Positions 1 to 9,032 of a DNA stretch of 64,000 bases are shown here, piece after piece; position 1 is the stretch's first letter, and each line of letters starts with the position of its first letter. The stretch is taken from positions 31,993-95,992 of the forward strand of contig JAGWMG010000012.1 of NCBI GenBank assembly GCA_028871795.1. Reading direction: 5' to 3'. The notes under the pieces are model-generated. The model was not told the origin of the DNA and searched no databases. It saw nothing but the letters and a program-made list of their open reading frames with translations. The DNA is from Alphaproteobacteria bacterium. GTDB lineage: Bacteria; Pseudomonadota; Alphaproteobacteria; Micropepsales; Micropepsaceae. The position numbers and the translations under genes were made by a program.

Positions 1-225
1 GAGGTTCATATCGTCGAAAGTCACGATCCATATGGGCCCTTCGGTGCCAAAGAAACGAGCGAAGGCGCACTGGCCAGTTTCCCACCCGCATTGGTCAACG
101 CTATCGCCAACGCCATCGGTATCGACTTCAACGAATTGCCGGTGACGCCTGACCGGGTCATGGAGGCGCTCATCCAGCGTCGGCGGCAGGCGAGGCTTGC
201 CAGCGCCCTGAAGGCCGCAACATGA
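1..225 (+). CDS. hcrA: 4-hydroxybenzoyl-CoA reductase alpha (molybdopterin) subunit, C-terminal end
   Basis: Only the last 74 codons are present; the gene enters from the left edge. The visible tail has the GPFGAKE motif typical of the C-terminal molybdenum-binding domain of xanthine-oxidase-family large subunits, followed by the usual end of aromatic-CoA dehydroxylating enzymes. The stop codon overlaps the start of the next gene (ATGA), so the two are translationally coupled. The next gene is clearly the matching beta subunit, which fixes this as the catalytic subunit that removes the para-hydroxyl of 4-hydroxybenzoyl-CoA to give benzoyl-CoA. The family is known as HcrA in Thauera and HbaC in Rhodopseudomonas. 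The small Fe-S subunit is not in the window. Confidence 0.85.
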   Translation, partial: EVHIVESHDPYGPFGAKETSEGALASFPPALVNAIANAIGIDFNELPVTPDRVMEALIQRRRQARLASALKAAT

Positions 226-1205
226 CCTCACCGTTGTCCGAGTTCCACCTTGCCCAGCCGCGCACCGTCAAAGAGGCGATTGCGGCGCGTCTCGAGCATC
301 CGGGCAGCCGCTTCGTTGCGGGCGGAACCGATCTGCTCGTGAACATGCGGCGCGGCATCAGCGGCCCGGATTTGCTGATCGATCTTTCCGGCATCGATGA
401 ACTGACCGAGATCAAAACCAACGGACGCGGGGTGACGATCGGTTCGGGTGTGACCATCGCCACCCTTGCTCGCAACACGCTAGTCGCCGCCCGATATTGC
501 GCCCTCTTGCAAGCCGCCGAGGCGATCGCCGGGCCCGGTCATCGCATCATGGGGACGGTTGGCGGCAATTTGTGTCTCGATACCCGGTGCATTTACTACA
601 ATCAAAGCGAATGGTGGCGGCGCGCAAATGCTTATTGTCTCAAGAGCCGCGGCGATATTTGTCATGTCGCCCCTCAAGGGCAGCGGTGTCACGCCGCCTA
701 CGCCGGCGATCTCGCGCCCGCCCTGCTCGTTTTGGGCGCGGAAGTGGACATCGCCGGCGCTCAAGGCCATCGGCGAATTCCCCTCGGAGAGCTCTATGTC
801 GAAGACGGCAGGGCACATTTGGTTCTGGCCGACGGCGAGCTTATCGCGGCGGTCCACCTGCCTTCGGACCCGCCTCCGTCGGCTTATGCAAAAGTACGGG
901 TGCGCCGAGCCGTCGACTTTCCGTTGGCCGGCGTGGCGGTTGCGCTCGCGGCATCCCTTGCGAACGTAAGTTCGCTCCGCATCGCGCTGACTGGCACCAA
1001 TTCCCGGCCTTTCCTTCTCGCCGGTACGGAACTCTTTATCGGACGGCCAATCGACGAGAAACTGCTGCAAGAGATCGATCGGCTCGTGCAGAAGCAAGTC
1101 CAGCCCAAGCGAACCACGATTGTATCCGCCAATTATCGCCGCGCCGCCGCCGCCGCGCTGGCGCGGCGTATGACCGCAAAGCTTTTCGCCGAACGCATGG
1201 CTTGA
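222..1205 (+). CDS. hcrB: 4-hydroxybenzoyl-CoA reductase beta (FAD, 4Fe-4S) subunit
   Basis: 327 residues, matching the family length of about 324. The N-terminal half is a CO-dehydrogenase-type FAD-binding domain (VAGGTDLL near residue 33, GTVGGN near 111). After it lies a cysteine-rich insert with Cys118, 123, 139, 147 and 156. Four of these match the spacing of the extra [4Fe-4S] cluster ligands that set 4-hydroxybenzoyl-CoA reductase apart from other xanthine-oxidase-family enzymes and allow it to drive electrons to the substrate at low potential. It overlaps the alpha subunit by 4 bases. The product, benzoyl-CoA, feeds the reductase encoded 3 kb away on the other strand. It is also called HbaD. 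Confidence 0.93.
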   Translation: MTSPLSEFHLAQPRTVKEAIAARLEHPGSRFVAGGTDLLVNMRRGISGPDLLIDLSGIDELTEIKTNGRGVTIGSGVTIATLARNTLVAARYCALLQAAEAIAGPGHRIMGTVGGNLCLDTRCIYYNQSEWWRRANAYCLKSRGDICHVAPQGQRCHAAYAGDLAPALLVLGAEVDIAGAQGHRRIPLGELYVEDGRAHLVLADGELIAAVHLPSDPPPSAYAKVRVRRAVDFPLAGVAVALAASLANVSSLRIALTGTNSRPFLLAGTELFIGRPIDEKLLQEIDRLVQKQVQPKRTTIVSANYRRAAAAALARRMTAKLFAERMA

Positions 1206-1309
1206 ACCTATTTTCGGCCGGAATTTCCGACGCCGTCCAGAATCTCGCCGATACGAAGGATTCCAAAATCGTCGCTGTGGCTTCGGAAATAAGGCGTTCG
1301 TCCCACAAG

Positions 1310-1777
1310 TCAGAGACGCCGTTGCTTCCGCTGACGCGGCACGGCTGGTTTCAAACGCCGCCGGCCGCCGGTTCCATGGCGGTCCACAAGCTTGCGCATC
1401 GTCGCAATGGTGATCGATCCGAGGGTGGCGCGCGCAATATCATCGATTTCATTGAGAACTTCGCGCAAGGCTTGGCCTTCGGAAGTTGCATCGACGGTCC
1501 CGGTGTCTTGTTCGACGGAACTCAGATCTTCGAACAATTCGGCCACGTCCAGCAATGTCGTCCGCCGGGCATTGCCGGCAAATCGGTATCCGCCGCCCGC
1601 GCCACGAACCGAATGGACAAGGCCGGCATGGCCCATAACGTGCATGACCTTCGCCAGGTGGTGACTTGAAACACCATACTTCGCGCCGATTTTGGCGACG
1701 GAATGCTGATGGTCTTCGCGCGCCGTTAGTTCTAGAACGGCGAAGATGGCAAGCCGGGTCGAAATCTGCAGTCTCAT
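1310..1777 (-). CDS. badM: Rrf2-family repressor, BadM-like
   Basis: 155 residues. The N-terminus MRLQISTRLAIFAVLEL and the following winged helix (SHHLAKVMHVMGHAGLV, RGAGGGYRFA) are classic Rrf2. In Rhodopseudomonas palustris the Rrf2 protein BadM represses the benzoyl-CoA reductase operon, and the gene lies beside badL as here (55 bases downstream, same strand). The protein has no cysteine at all, so it cannot ligate an Fe-S cluster in the way of IscR or NsrR. It more likely senses a small molecule. It sits between the hcr and bcr loci, facing the former. Assignment as BadM rests on family plus context. Confidence 0.75.
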   Translation of the reverse strand: MRLQISTRLAIFAVLELTAREDHQHSVAKIGAKYGVSSHHLAKVMHVMGHAGLVHSVRGAGGGYRFAGNARRTTLLDVAELFEDLSSVEQDTGTVDATSEGQALREVLNEIDDIARATLGSITIATMRKLVDRHGTGGRRRLKPAVPRQRKQRRL

Positions 1778-1832
1778 GGCATCGCCGTCCGTTTGCGATT
1801 CCGGTCAATATCCTGATCGCCGTATTGCGTAA

Positions 1833-2354
1833 TCAATCGAGGTCTTTCTCAAGCTGAATGTAGGGTCCGGCCATCATTCCTTCGCTGCGGAAGAACAGTA
1901 GGGGGAGACGGGCATCCCTTGCGACCATTGTTCGCATCTTGCTGACGGCGGCTTTCTTGAACTCACGGGAGATTGCGTCGAGCAACGCGCACCCAATGCC
2001 GTGCAAGCGCATCCCTGGCTCGACCGACAACGCAAATACCCACCCGCAGGGTGGGGATCCGAATTCCCAGGCGCGAATCTCGCCGACGATAAAGCCCAGC
2101 ACGCGCGGGTTCGCCCGGTCCAAGCGTTTCTCGGCAACCAGGAAGAAACGCTCGTGAAGCCGTTGTTTGCCGTAGCGACGGAAAACATCGTTCCAGTATT
2201 CCGCCTTGGGGAGGCTTGTTACGCGGGTGTCGATCGCGATCACGTGGGGGATGTCGGCGGGCCGCACGCGCCGGACCCGCACAGCGGCGCCGGTCTTTGT
2301 TGCTCGCCCATTTGTATCCGTCACCAACGAGTTCAGACCTTTCGCCAAGGTCAT
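1833..2354 (-). CDS. badL: GNAT acetyltransferase, BadL-like
   Basis: 173 residues from the ATG at 2354 (MTLAKGLNSL). A longer reading frame extends to 2480, but the extra part looks non-coding and contains the 20-bp motif discussed at 2368-2387, so the shorter start is preferred. The GNAT core is visible: RVRRVRPADI, the acetyl-CoA-binding strand-loop VFALSVEPGMRLHGIGCALLD, and a C-terminal LLFFRSEGM. In R. palustris BadL acetylates aminobenzoates and the products are reported to influence BadM; the same pairing (badL then badM) is found here, so the two probably form a regulatory operon for benzoate degradation. The substrate is inferred from context only. Confidence 0.7.
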   Translation of the reverse strand: MTLAKGLNSLVTDTNGRATKTGAAVRVRRVRPADIPHVIAIDTRVTSLPKAEYWNDVFRRYGKQRLHERFFLVAEKRLDRANPRVLGFIVGEIRAWEFGSPPCGWVFALSVEPGMRLHGIGCALLDAISREFKKAAVSKMRTMVARDARLPLLFFRSEGMMAGPYIQLEKDLD

Positions 2355-2367
2355 TACGGCATAGCAC

Positions 2368-2387
2368 GTAATTAAGTATTGTGGTAC
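2368..2387 (-). promoter_or_regulatory. Candidate BadM/benzoate operator upstream of badL
   Basis: Read on the minus strand this is GTACCACAATACTTAATTAC, 14 bases upstream of the badL start. The sequence at 11390-11409 in the had/kor divergent promoter (plus strand) agrees at 14 of 20 positions with the form GTA-N6-TAC-Y-TAATTAC. Both sites flank genes expected to be under BadM control. The protein that binds is not known from the sequence. Confidence 0.4.
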
Positions 2388-2531
2388 TGATTTATAAATA
2401 CGATCACAAGAAAGGGAATATTGCCGTGGCTTGCGCTCGACCGACGGAAAATCCCGGATGTGGCGAACGGCCGACGTCATCGGGCGAATGCTGCCGGCGA
2501 AATAAATCTGACGAGCCGCAGCCGCGGAGGC

Positions 2532-3275
2532 TCAGATATATTGTCCTGCATCGACGCGTAACACATCTCCCGTGATAGCGCGGGCAGCATCGGACAACAG
2601 GAACAGCACCGCATAGCTGACGCCCTGCGGATCGGCAAGTTCGGGGAGGGCTGCTTCGGCTACGGCCCGGGCGAGAATTTCCTCCGGCAGGACACGCACC
2701 ATGTCGGTCATAACCATGCCGGGCGCGACTGCATTAACGGTGATCCCTTTCTTGCCGAATTCCCGCGCGGCAGTCTTGGTCAAGCCGATCAGACCCGCTT
2801 TGGCGGCCGCGTAGTTCGCCTGGCCAAACTTGCCGCGCATGCCGTTGATCGACGTGATGTTGACGATGCGGCCGAATTCCTGCCGCGCCATCAACGGCGC
2901 AACGGCACGAATCATGTTGAACGCGCCGGTGAGATTGACATTGAGCACTGCCGCCCATTCGGCATCGCTCATTTTGGCAATCGAGTGATCGCGGGTGATG
3001 CCAGCGTTGTTGACGAGCAGGGTCGGCACCTTTGGAAGCTCCGCGACGGCGGCCGTTACGGCGTTGCTGTCGGCAATATCGACGCGCACGAAGCAATGAG
3101 GGAAGCCCTCGAGGCGCTCGGGCTCGCCGACATCGAAGACATGCACTTGCGCTCCGGCCTCGTCCAGTGCGTCGGCGATCGCCCGGCCGATACCCCGGCT
3201 ACCGCCGGTGACGATGGCCAGATGATCGTGAAAGTTAAAACTTGGCTGGCAAGCAAATTTCGATTTGATGAGCAT
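2532..3275 (-). CDS. Short-chain dehydrogenase/reductase (BadH/FabG-like)
   Basis: 247 residues from the ATG at 3275 (GAGG ribosome site upstream); an in-frame TTG at 3290 is an alternative. It is a classical SDR: NAD(P)-binding TGGSRGIGRA, NNAG, catalytic Ser in NITSINGM, Tyr and Lys in YAAAKAG, and the C-terminal ITGDVLRVDAG. It is the last gene of the bcr operon. Possible roles are 2-hydroxycyclohexanecarboxyl-CoA dehydrogenase (BadH) or 3-hydroxypimeloyl-CoA dehydrogenase in the beta-oxidation of the ring-opened product. Because had and oah are both present, the second role fits the pathway better, but the sequence alone does not decide. Confidence 0.85.
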   Translation of the reverse strand: MLIKSKFACQPSFNFHDHLAIVTGGSRGIGRAIADALDEAGAQVHVFDVGEPERLEGFPHCFVRVDIADSNAVTAAVAELPKVPTLLVNNAGITRDHSIAKMSDAEWAAVLNVNLTGAFNMIRAVAPLMARQEFGRIVNITSINGMRGKFGQANYAAAKAGLIGLTKTAAREFGKKGITVNAVAPGMVMTDMVRVLPEEILARAVAEAALPELADPQGVSYAVLFLLSDAARAITGDVLRVDAGQYI

Positions 3276-3321
3276 CAGCAAGGACCTCAAACAAGGGATC
3301 GTTTCATGGAAGGATTTTGTG

Positions 3322-3567
3322 TCAGCCGTGCAACTGCTCGTATTTGGCGAGCAAATCCTCCTTCGTTTCGTTCCAATCCGGATTGGGTTCGATGCAAATT
3401 ACCGGACAAACCAACTTGCATTGCGGCTCGTCTTCGGCACCCACGCACTCGGTGCATTTCAGCGGATCGATGACATACATCGGATTGCCGGCGGTGATCG
3501 CCTTGTTGGGGCACACCGGCTCGCAAGCATCGCAGGCCGTGCAGGCATCGGTTATCATCAGTGCCAT
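3322..3567 (-). CDS. fdx: 2[4Fe-4S] ferredoxin, electron donor to benzoyl-CoA reductase
   Basis: 81 residues. Two cluster motifs are visible: CTACDACEPVCP near the N-terminus and CTECVGAEDEPQCKLVCP further on, with the longer second loop and C-terminal extension of the YfhL/Thauera-type low-potential ferredoxins. It has a good ribosome-binding site (GGAG 9 bases upstream). It lies directly after bcrD in the operon. In Thauera aromatica a ferredoxin of this type carries electrons from 2-oxoglutarate:ferredoxin oxidoreductase to benzoyl-CoA reductase; korAB in this window would close the same circuit. Confidence 0.92.
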   Translation of the reverse strand: MALMITDACTACDACEPVCPNKAITAGNPMYVIDPLKCTECVGAEDEPQCKLVCPVICIEPNPDWNETKEDLLAKYEQLHG

Positions 3568-3587
3568 AGCGTCATCTCCTCATATTC

Positions 3588-4433
3588 TCATGCCGCCTTC
3601 GGCACCCGGCCGGTGGCAGCAAGTTTTTCAAACCGAAACGCCCCCCATAACGCAGCCCCGATCGCCCCCGCATACATCGAATCCGGATGGCTGCGAACCG
3701 TGATCTTCATGTCCTTGATGTGCGAAATATCCTCTTCGAGGGCGGCGACCAACCCCTTGTCGAGGGCTAGCCCACCGGTCACCATCACCGCACCATCAAC
3801 CACGCCGATCGATTTCAGCAGTTTGGACAGCCGGGCCGCCATCGACAGGTGTATGCCCTTCAAGATGTTCGGCGTCGAAATGCCGCGCGAAACCATGTTG
3901 ATCACGTCGGTCTCCGCCAGCACGGCACAAATGCTGCTCACCACCTCGGGATTGTCGCCTTGGCGCGAAAGCGATCCGATCTCCTCCTGCGCGATGCCGA
4001 GATAGCGTGCGATGTTTTCGAGAAATTGCCCTGAGCCCGAGGCGCACTGGCTCGTCATCTTGTAGCTGAGGACCTTGCCGCGTCCATCGATCAGGATCGC
4101 GCGACCGTGCAGCGCGCCGACGTCGAGCGCCGCCCGCGATTCCGGGTCCAGATAGATGGCGCCCCGAGCATGAGTGGTCATCGAGTAGAAATGGCCGGTG
4201 TGGAACGGCACGCTTTCGCCTTCGCCGGTGGTTGCGACATAATCGACGTCTTCGGATCGAAGCTTTGCGTCCTCCAGCACGGTGTCATAGGCGATGCGGG
4301 CCAACTCCATGGGATCGCGTTGCCGGATGCGCATCGCGTAACGCGACAGCCAGGTTTCCTCGCCGTTCTCAACCTTGAACAGCGCCGCCTTCATGGTGCT
4401 GGTACCGATGTCGATTCCCGCCGTGATGGTCAT
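3588..4433 (-). CDS. bcrD: Benzoyl-CoA reductase subunit D (ATPase module)
   Basis: 281 residues of the BcrA/BadF/BcrD/BadG family (ASKHA ATPase fold). The phosphate-binding loop [13 protein letters not shown] is at the N-terminus. Two cysteines in [14 protein letters not shown] and [10 protein letters not shown] are the expected ligands for the [4Fe-4S] cluster shared with BcrA. The ATG overlaps the bcrA stop (ATGA). BcrAD couples ATP hydrolysis to low-potential electron delivery into BcrBC, which dearomatises benzoyl-CoA to cyclohexa-1,5-diene-1-carbonyl-CoA. The protein is cytoplasmic and oxygen-sensitive. Confidence 0.95.
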   Translation of the reverse strand: MTITAGIDIGTSTMKAALFKVENGEETWLSRYAMRIRQRDPMELARIAYDTVLEDAKLRSEDVDYVATTGEGESVPFHTGHFYSMTTHARGAIYLDPESRAALDVGALHGRAILIDGRGKVLSYKMTSQCASGSGQFLENIARYLGIAQEEIGSLSRQGDNPEVVSSICAVLAETDVINMVSRGISTPNILKGIHLSMAARLSKLLKSIGVVDGAVMVTGGLALDKGLVAALEEDISHIKDMKITVRSHPDSMYAGAIGAALWGAFRFEKLAATGRVPKAA

Positions 4434-5761
4434 TGTTCGCTCCCGTCCGCCTGCCCCAGATGCGCCCGGCGCGCAAACTCCGCCGCGCCGAGTGCGCCGG
4501 TATAGATCGAGTCCGGATTGATGTTGATGGTGACCTCTCCGTAGTTCTCCTGGATGACTTTCCTCAGTTCGCGCACCGCGGCCTCGTTCTTGGCAACGCC
4601 GCCTGTGAAGGTGAATTCATTGGTGACGCCGCCAGAGCGCGAGATGATGGAGATCGCGCGCAATATGATGGCGCGGTGTAGTCCGGCCAGAATATCCTCG
4701 CGCTTTTCCCCGAGTGAAAGGCGGTCGCGCAGCTCGGCGCCGGCAAACACCGTACAGGTAGAGTTGATGCGGGCCGGCTTATCCGACTTCACGGCCATGG
4801 GACCCAATTCGTGCAGACCCATGTTCATCTCGTCGGCAATATAGCCGAGATACCGCCCGCACCCAGCCGCACAACGGTCGTTCATCTGAAAATTCGTAAC
4901 GATCCCGTCCGCATCGATCTGAATGCCCTTGGTGTCCTGGCCGCCGATGTCGAGCACGGTGTGGGTCTGCGGATACATCAGGTGTGCACCGAGGCCGTGG
5001 CACAGGATCTCCGAGCGGATATGCTCCTTGGAGAACGGCAGCGTCACCCGGCCATAGCCGGTGCCGACGAGGTAGGTTTCCTCCAAATCGACGGCGAGCG
5101 CGCCATCGATCATCTTTTGGATGTCGGCCGCCGCCGATTTGATCGACGGCTCCGTTGTCAGCACGCGTGCGAGCGCCCGTCGGAATTTATCGCTCAATTT
5201 TCCCGTCGGCGGCCGGTTCTCCACCTCGATAATCGACTTGTCGTAGACGTTGAGAAGAAGATCGTAGGGAAGGTTCGCCTCTCGCGCGACCTCTTCGGCA
5301 TGGGTGTGATAACGTGATCCCGCAATATCCCGGAAGAAGTCCGATTTTCGCTTGGCGCCGGGCGCATAAAGTTCGGGCGCCTCCCGGCGCAACCGCCGGA
5401 ATACCTCGCCGAGCGAATCCTTTACACCGGACTCGACCTTTGCGAAGCGCTCGCCTCGAATTTGGCCGATGCAGGTCTGTTCGAGATCGTCGAGCTGTTC
5501 GAGAAACTGCTCAAGGCGGAAGGCTCGCTCCAGCGCCCCGAGGAAGGTGTCAAGTTCGATCCGAGCATGGGCGTCGGTGAGCGCCCGGCGGAACAGCGTG
5601 AACTGCCCGTCCACATGCGCTTCTTGACTGGCCACATGCGCAGCAGTGGCGTAATTCGAGCGGGAATTGGTGATGCCGTGACCGATTACTTTGCACTCTT
5701 CGTCGAGAAGGACAGCCTTGGTCGTCGTCGAACCCAGATCGATGCCGACAAAAGTCTTCAT
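4430..5761 (-). CDS. bcrA: Benzoyl-CoA reductase subunit A (ATPase module)
   Basis: 443 residues. It begins with [19 protein letters not shown], the ASKHA phosphate-binding loop, and has the ATPase-core motif [15 protein letters not shown] near residue 270. The Fe-S ligand motif [13 protein letters not shown] and the downstream [10 protein letters not shown] match BcrA/BadF. The length agrees with the family. It lies between bcrB and bcrD; the gap from the bcrB stop is 10 bases. It forms the ATP-driven activating heterodimer with BcrD. Confidence 0.95.
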   Translation of the reverse strand: MKTFVGIDLGSTTTKAVLLDEECKVIGHGITNSRSNYATAAHVASQEAHVDGQFTLFRRALTDAHARIELDTFLGALERAFRLEQFLEQLDDLEQTCIGQIRGERFAKVESGVKDSLGEVFRRLRREAPELYAPGAKRKSDFFRDIAGSRYHTHAEEVAREANLPYDLLLNVYDKSIIEVENRPPTGKLSDKFRRALARVLTTEPSIKSAAADIQKMIDGALAVDLEETYLVGTGYGRVTLPFSKEHIRSEILCHGLGAHLMYPQTHTVLDIGGQDTKGIQIDADGIVTNFQMNDRCAAGCGRYLGYIADEMNMGLHELGPMAVKSDKPARINSTCTVFAGAELRDRLSLGEKREDILAGLHRAIILRAISIISRSGGVTNEFTFTGGVAKNEAAVRELRKVIQENYGEVTININPDSIYTGALGAAEFARRAHLGQADGSEQ

Positions 5762-5771
5762 GCGTGTCTCC

Positions 5772-7091
5772 TCAGGCCGCCGCGTCCGCGCCGGCGCGTT
5801 TCTGATCGATCATTTGGAAATAGCTCTCGAGACGATTCTTGATGTTGGCAGCCGAGAAATAACGCGGATCGACCAGGTCGGACTCCACGAACGCGGCCGG
5901 CTTGCCGGTACGCTTCTCGACCTCTCGCATCATCAGCAACTGCCCGGCCGAGAAGCTGTTGCAGCTCTTGATCGAGTTTATCAGCAGGCCATCAGCCTCG
6001 TATTCATTGACATAGTTGACCAGCATGTCGATGCGCATGGGCAGGTTGCGGTTGGTGTAGACCCCGAGACAGTATTCCGCCAGCGTCTCCAATGGTTTGT
6101 CCGGATCGTGACGGAAGCCGAAATCGTAGACGCCACCGACTTTGGTGTAGCTCGAAGCGACGACGACCGCACCTTCGTCGTAGAACATCTTCCAGAACTG
6201 GCGGAAGCTGGTGTAGTTGGGCGGCCCCTCGACGACCAGCCGGTATTTCTCCTTGCCCATATCGCCATCGGGCGTCACCGGCCCCTGGCCTTTGGCCAGA
6301 CGGTCCTCGACCTCCTCGCGCAGAAACCGGTAGTAATCGATCGCGTCCTGGGTGCCGCGGAAGGCGCCGAAGATCGGCCCGATGTAATAAATGCCGCCGA
6401 AATAAGCGTCGATCGGCGAGGGTTTGGCCTTGGCGCTTTGCAGCACGCGGACGAGATCGTCTTCGGCCTTGGCCGACTTCTTCAAGTATTCGCGTAACCG
6501 GTCGATGTCGAACTTGACTTCGGATACGCGCTCGAGCGCGGGAATGACCTCGTCCTTCAGTTGCTTCACCATATATTCGATCATGTTCTTGGTGATCTTG
6601 CCGTCGCCCATGTAAGGCGTGTGCAACATGATCGTCTCGCACTTGTATTGTTCGCGCAGGAGTTCGAACCACTTCATAAAGGTGAAACAGCCGGTATAGG
6701 AGAGCAGCAGCACGTCGGGATCGGGAAATTTCCTGCCGTTGGGGGCGATATTGCCCTTGGCCATCATGCCGATGTCGGACTTCACGTAGGTGCAGACGTC
6801 CTCCGAATGGCCGATTTTCTCCGCTTCGAGCACGTAACTGCCGCTCACGCGCCGCAGTCCGTTCTGGATGGCATTGACCTCCGGCAGATTGTTCAGGAGA
6901 TCGAAGCACATGATCAGCTCATTGAGATTGCCGGGCACGAAGGTGGCGGCCACCTTGTCGCCGGTCTCGGGCGCGCTGGTCAGCCGATCATAATGAGCCG
7001 CCATCATCTCCTTCTGTTTCACCATGGAGGCATCCTTGATGACCTCCTTCGCTGGCGCCCTGGAGGTGACAAACTTCGTCGGCGTTGTCAT
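5772..7091 (-). CDS. bcrB: Benzoyl-CoA reductase subunit B
   Basis: 439 residues starting at the ATG that overlaps the bcrC stop (ATGA); a longer upstream reading frame is only the antisense of bcrC and is rejected. It belongs to the 2-hydroxyglutaryl-CoA dehydratase component D family (HgdB fold). Conserved family stretches include [20 protein letters not shown] and [18 protein letters not shown], whose cysteines are the expected [4Fe-4S] ligands. With BcrC it forms the substrate-reducing module that binds benzoyl-CoA. Confidence 0.94.
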   Translation of the reverse strand: MTTPTKFVTSRAPAKEVIKDASMVKQKEMMAAHYDRLTSAPETGDKVAATFVPGNLNELIMCFDLLNNLPEVNAIQNGLRRVSGSYVLEAEKIGHSEDVCTYVKSDIGMMAKGNIAPNGRKFPDPDVLLLSYTGCFTFMKWFELLREQYKCETIMLHTPYMGDGKITKNMIEYMVKQLKDEVIPALERVSEVKFDIDRLREYLKKSAKAEDDLVRVLQSAKAKPSPIDAYFGGIYYIGPIFGAFRGTQDAIDYYRFLREEVEDRLAKGQGPVTPDGDMGKEKYRLVVEGPPNYTSFRQFWKMFYDEGAVVVASSYTKVGGVYDFGFRHDPDKPLETLAEYCLGVYTNRNLPMRIDMLVNYVNEYEADGLLINSIKSCNSFSAGQLLMMREVEKRTGKPAAFVESDLVDPRYFSAANIKNRLESYFQMIDQKRAGADAAA

Positions 7092-8278
7092 GCGGCTCCA
7101 CTCCATAGCTTGATTGAATCGGCAAACGTGCCGGCCTGCTCTCGGATTGGCTGCATCTGGCCGGAGTTCTCGGCGTACTTGAAGGCGATGTAAGGAATGC
7201 CGGCTTGCTTGAGCACGCGTTGCAGCATCGGGCGCTCGAGCAGGGCTGGATCGCAAAAGCTCGGCGCGGCGAAGATCACGCCTTCCGCCGCGGTACGTTT
7301 GACCGCGCGCACGAGATGCTGACCCTTTTCCTTCTGATTGGGTTCGTACTTGGCGGCCGTTGATTCGGAATGATGCAGGAACGCGAAAGAAAGATTCTGC
7401 AGCGGATCGCCCTCGATCTCTACGCCGCCGGTGAGCCAACGGGTGACCAGCAGCAGATCGTCGTCCACGACGTAACAGCCGGACAGTTCGAGTGATTTTA
7501 TCAGGTTGAGCGGCGGCTGTTCGCAGAACATGCCGGTCAGCACGATGCGGCAGTTATCACGCATAGGCCGCTCCTCGGCGCGAGCCGCGGCAAGATAATC
7601 TCGCAGCATGCGCGAATGCTCCTCGACCGGGAGCACCAGGCCGGCCCGCACCACCAGATAAACCTCGGCGGCGGGCGCCTGCCACGGCCGCTCCGCCCTG
7701 AAGGCGTAGAGATCGCACACCAATCGGCGGTTCTCGTTGTAGACCGCGATCGAGTGCCGAAGCTCGTCGTCGGTTATCGGCTTGCCGCGAAGCTCGCCGA
7801 GATCGTGCCTGAACTCAGCCAGTTCATTAATATAGAAATTCCCCCCAATATCGTCCCGATAGTTTTGCGGAACGTCAAAATAGCGGGAATAGACGCGGGG
7901 AAACATCAACTTCCACATGCCGGATAGATTGCGGATCACGTCGCAAATCGACGGGAACAACATGCCGTCGACGAAATCTAAACGGCCGGACACGCCGAGC
8001 TCGATGGTCGAGCGCGGTATGCGGCATATATAGCTCTGGTAATAGGCATCGCCGTGAATGACCTCGAGCTGGTCGCCGCCGCCAACGATGCCGAGCGGTA
8101 GCATGCCGGCGGCGTGAATGATCTCGCGCGGCACGTAGATCGGCATGTAGCCGATCACCTTGCGGTCGGACTTCGCCGCTTTCCATTCGCGGGCGGACGT
8201 GAAGGACAGATCTTCGAACAGTGCGTTCGCGCGCATGACAACGTCGGCCGTAGCCGAATGGTTCAACGGTGTTGCCAT
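7088..8278 (-). CDS. bcrC: Benzoyl-CoA reductase subunit C
   Basis: 396 residues, same HgdB-type fold as BcrB. Recognisable stretches are IGYMPIYVPREIIHAAGMLP at the N-terminus, VLTGMFCEQPPLNLIKSLE in the middle and GVIFAAPSFCDPALLERP near the end; the conserved cysteines in the latter two are typical cluster ligands. The start overlaps the dch stop by 16 bases, so the operon order is dch-bcrC-bcrB-bcrA-bcrD. It makes the catalytic dimer with BcrB. Confidence 0.94.
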   Translation of the reverse strand: MATPLNHSATADVVMRANALFEDLSFTSAREWKAAKSDRKVIGYMPIYVPREIIHAAGMLPLGIVGGGDQLEVIHGDAYYQSYICRIPRSTIELGVSGRLDFVDGMLFPSICDVIRNLSGMWKLMFPRVYSRYFDVPQNYRDDIGGNFYINELAEFRHDLGELRGKPITDDELRHSIAVYNENRRLVCDLYAFRAERPWQAPAAEVYLVVRAGLVLPVEEHSRMLRDYLAAARAEERPMRDNCRIVLTGMFCEQPPLNLIKSLELSGCYVVDDDLLLVTRWLTGGVEIEGDPLQNLSFAFLHHSESTAAKYEPNQKEKGQHLVRAVKRTAAEGVIFAAPSFCDPALLERPMLQRVLKQAGIPYIAFKYAENSGQMQPIREQAGTFADSIKLWSGAA

Positions 8279-9030
8279 TGCGGCGACCTTTTCGCGATAA
8301 AAGCTTCGAGACCGGCCACCGCGTCGCGGGTGATCATTAATTCGTCGAGATAAAGCCGCTCAACGGCACAGATCTTGTCCTTGACGCGCGCAACGTAGTC
8401 GAGGCGTGCCGCCTTGACCGCATAGCGCAATGAACTTGCGCTCTTTGGCTTCAGATGTTCGTCGAAATAGGCGAGAGCGGCCTGCTCCGGGTCGGCTACC
8501 GCTTCATGGGCGATGCCGATTGCCGCCGCTTCGGTGCCGGGAATGCTGCGACCGGACACCAGGAGATCGAATGAATGCGCCGGGCCGATCAGTTCCGGCA
8601 ACAGACAGGAGGCGGCTGGCGCGAATACACCAAGCTTCAATTCCGGCTGACCGAGGCTGGCATCGGGAGCGACAAACAAGAGATGACTCGCAAGCGCGAT
8701 TTCCAGCCCGCCGCCAAGACACTGGCCGCGCACCGCCGCCAGCAGCGGCACCGGTGATTCGACCATATGCAGGACCAAGCGATGAAGCCCGCACAGCATG
8801 GCGGCGCATTGCCCCGGCAGATGTTCCTCGACGCTTGCACCGAAGCTGAAATGCGGCCCCTCGGCATCCAGAATCACGGCGCCGAGTTCGCTGTTGCCGA
8901 TATGCTCGGTCAGCGCGTTATCGAGCGCCGCGATCATGGCGGCATCGACAATATTCGCCTTCGGCCGGCTAAGTCGCAGCCGCAGCAACCGACCTTCCGC
9001 CTCGAACCAGATTTTGACCGGCTCTGTCAC
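8263..9030 (-). CDS. dch: Cyclohexa-1,5-diene-1-carbonyl-CoA hydratase
   Basis: 255 residues from the GTG at 9030 (VTEPVKIWF), which lies 2 bases after the oah stop with GAGG just upstream; an ATG at 9081 inside oah is less likely. It is an enoyl-CoA hydratase/crotonase-fold protein: HFSFGASVEEH forms part of the oxyanion pocket and AVRGQCLGGGLEIALA is the second conserved loop. The family adds water to the dienoyl-CoA product of benzoyl-CoA reductase, giving 6-hydroxycyclohex-1-ene-1-carbonyl-CoA. Context between oah and bcrC makes the assignment firm. Confidence 0.92.
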   Translation of the reverse strand: MTEPVKIWFEAEGRLLRLRLSRPKANIVDAAMIAALDNALTEHIGNSELGAVILDAEGPHFSFGASVEEHLPGQCAAMLCGLHRLVLHMVESPVPLLAAVRGQCLGGGLEIALASHLLFVAPDASLGQPELKLGVFAPAASCLLPELIGPAHSFDLLVSGRSIPGTEAAAIGIAHEAVADPEQAALAYFDEHLKPKSASSLRYAVKAARLDYVARVKDKICAVERLYLDELMITRDAVAGLEAFIAKRSPQWQHR

Positions 9031-9032
9031 GG

